This document shows positions 6,965-7,692 of a DNA stretch of 7,692 bases, piece by piece. This DNA is from an uncultured Armatimonadota bacterium (GTDB lineage Bacteria; Armatimonadota; Fimbriimonadia; Fimbriimonadales; Fimbriimonadaceae): the NCBI GenBank assembly GCA_946478935.1, contig CAMLEL010000108.1, positions 1 to 7,692 on the forward strand, read 5' to 3'. The position numbers and the translations under genes are program-made. How positions within the stretch are numbered: the first letter of the stretch is position 1; each line of letters starts with the position of its first letter. Below the pieces are notes generated by a model. It saw only the letters and a program-made list of their open reading frames with translations, was not told the origin of the DNA and ran no database searches.

Positions 6965-7692
6965 TGTTCTTGGATCGTTCCCTGCCTCACGTTGAACAAT
7001 CTCGCCAGATTCAAAATCTGTTCGCCGGCTGCCGAGGATTCCGTACAGGTTAGCACGGCTTGGTGGGCTTCGTCCAATACGATATCGATCAGGCGCAGTC
7101 GTCGCTGAGTGTCGAGATCTGAGAGAATATCATCGAGCAAGAGCAGCGGGGCTCTGCCTTCTCGATCGCGAATCATCGTCAAGGTCGCCATCTTGATCGA
7201 GATCACGGCGGTCCTCTGTTGACCCTGCGAGCCAAACAAGCGTCCGGACCTTGAACCGATCTGGATTTCGACATCGTCCCGATGTGGCCCAATACTCGTG
7301 CTTCCTCGAGCGATGTCCACTTGTCGCGATCGTGACAGCTCAGCCAGGAAGGAATCATAATCTCTCGCTTCGTCCTGGCGGAGATATCCAAGTTCCAGCG
7401 TCTCACCTTCACCCATCTTGGAGTGAGTTGAACTGGCGAAGGGCGACAAGTCACGGATGAACTGATCACGCATCGTCCGAATCTCAGCGCCGTGGAGTGC
7501 GATCTGATCCTCCCAAACTTCGAAAGCTTCCGCTGGTTGGTGATGGTCTCGAGAATCACGCAGGAGGGCGTTTCTTTGCTCCGTAGCGCGCTTGTAGAGG
7601 GCCAGGTGGTGCAAATATCCAGGCGACAGTGCAGAAAGCTCCAAATCGAGAAAAAGCCGACGGTCGGCTGGCTCTCCACTCACGATGCTCAT
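6961..7692 (-). CDS. recF: RecF, DNA gap-repair ATPase (C-terminal two thirds, cut by window edge)
   Basis: SMC-like ATPase that, with RecO and RecR, directs RecA loading at single-stranded gaps. The visible 243 residues begin at the VSGEPADRRLFLD region, normally near residue 110-120 of a 355-375 residue protein, so the Walker A part lies beyond the window edge. Seen here are a helical arm (about 25-85), GPHRDD (135-140), the ABC-type signature GSQGQQR (154-160) and Walker B plus D-loop LLLLDDILSDLD (183-194). The ATG on the last three bases of the window is an internal Met or coincidence rather than the gene start, unless the gene is truly broken just outside. It leads the coupled recF-dciA-comEC series. 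Confidence 0.93.
   Translation of the reverse strand: MSIVSGEPADRRLFLDLELSALSPGYLHHLALYKRATEQRNALLRDSRDHHQPAEAFEVWEDQIALHGAEIRTMRDQFIRDLSPFASSTHSKMGEGETLELGYLRQDEARDYDSFLAELSRSRQVDIARGSTSIGPHRDDVEIQIGSRSGRLFGSQGQQRTAVISIKMATLTMIRDREGRAPLLLLDDILSDLDTQRRLRLIDIVLDEAHQAVLTCTESSAAGEQILNLARLFNVRQGTIQEQ

Noticed and set aside
6533..7108. A 191-codon plus-strand open frame across dciA and recF.
   Set aside because: Opposes two confidently identified genes, spans their junction, and its translation looks like no protein family.
7690..7692. ATG at the last three bases taken as the recF start.
   Set aside because: It would remove the Walker A half of RecF; the following sequence aligns with the middle of the family, so the gene almost certainly continues outside the window.

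Overview
This is a compact bacterial chromosomal window holding core housekeeping genes. Six protein genes fill almost all of it. I see no tRNA or rRNA, CRISPR array, insertion sequence, phage gene or other mobile element, and no gene-free stretch longer than 54 bases. Base composition looks like the mid-50s percent G+C by eye and is uniform. The gene content is widely conserved, so the phylum cannot be fixed from it. A DciA-type protein next to recF only says the organism probably loads its replicative helicase by the DciA route, the common bacterial solution outside lineages with phage-derived DnaC or DnaI.

Left half, plus strand (1-4365): the end or whole of cdsA (phosphatidate cytidylyltransferase) is followed after 9 bases by the ATPase subunit of an ABC-2 type exporter, and then, after a 54-base leader, by valS (valyl-tRNA synthetase). 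The exporter ATPase has no permease gene beside it in this window.

Right half, minus strand (4362-7692): read in the direction of transcription, the order is recF (cut by the window edge), dciA (DUF721), a ComEC/Rec2 competence permease, and a separate ComEC-type metallo-beta-lactamase hydrolase. All junctions overlap (4, 20 and 17 bases), so this looks like a translationally coupled operon joining gap repair, helicase loading and DNA uptake. The two half-operons converge, and the stop codons of valS and the hydrolase share four bases.

Two things deserve attention. First, the short valS leader has two perfect 7-bp hairpins. The second buries the valS Shine-Dalgarno sequence, and its 7-base loop reads ACGACAG, which puts the valine anticodon GAC at the three central positions, as in a tRNA anticodon loop. 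This looks like a candidate autoregulatory operator of the kind known for E. coli thrS. Second, comEC is split exactly between its membrane part and its hydrolase part, with the downstream frame offset by one base. Removing one C from a CCC run at the junction would restore a normal fused ComEC of about 735 residues, so the split is a real gene fission, a recoding site or a sequencing indel.
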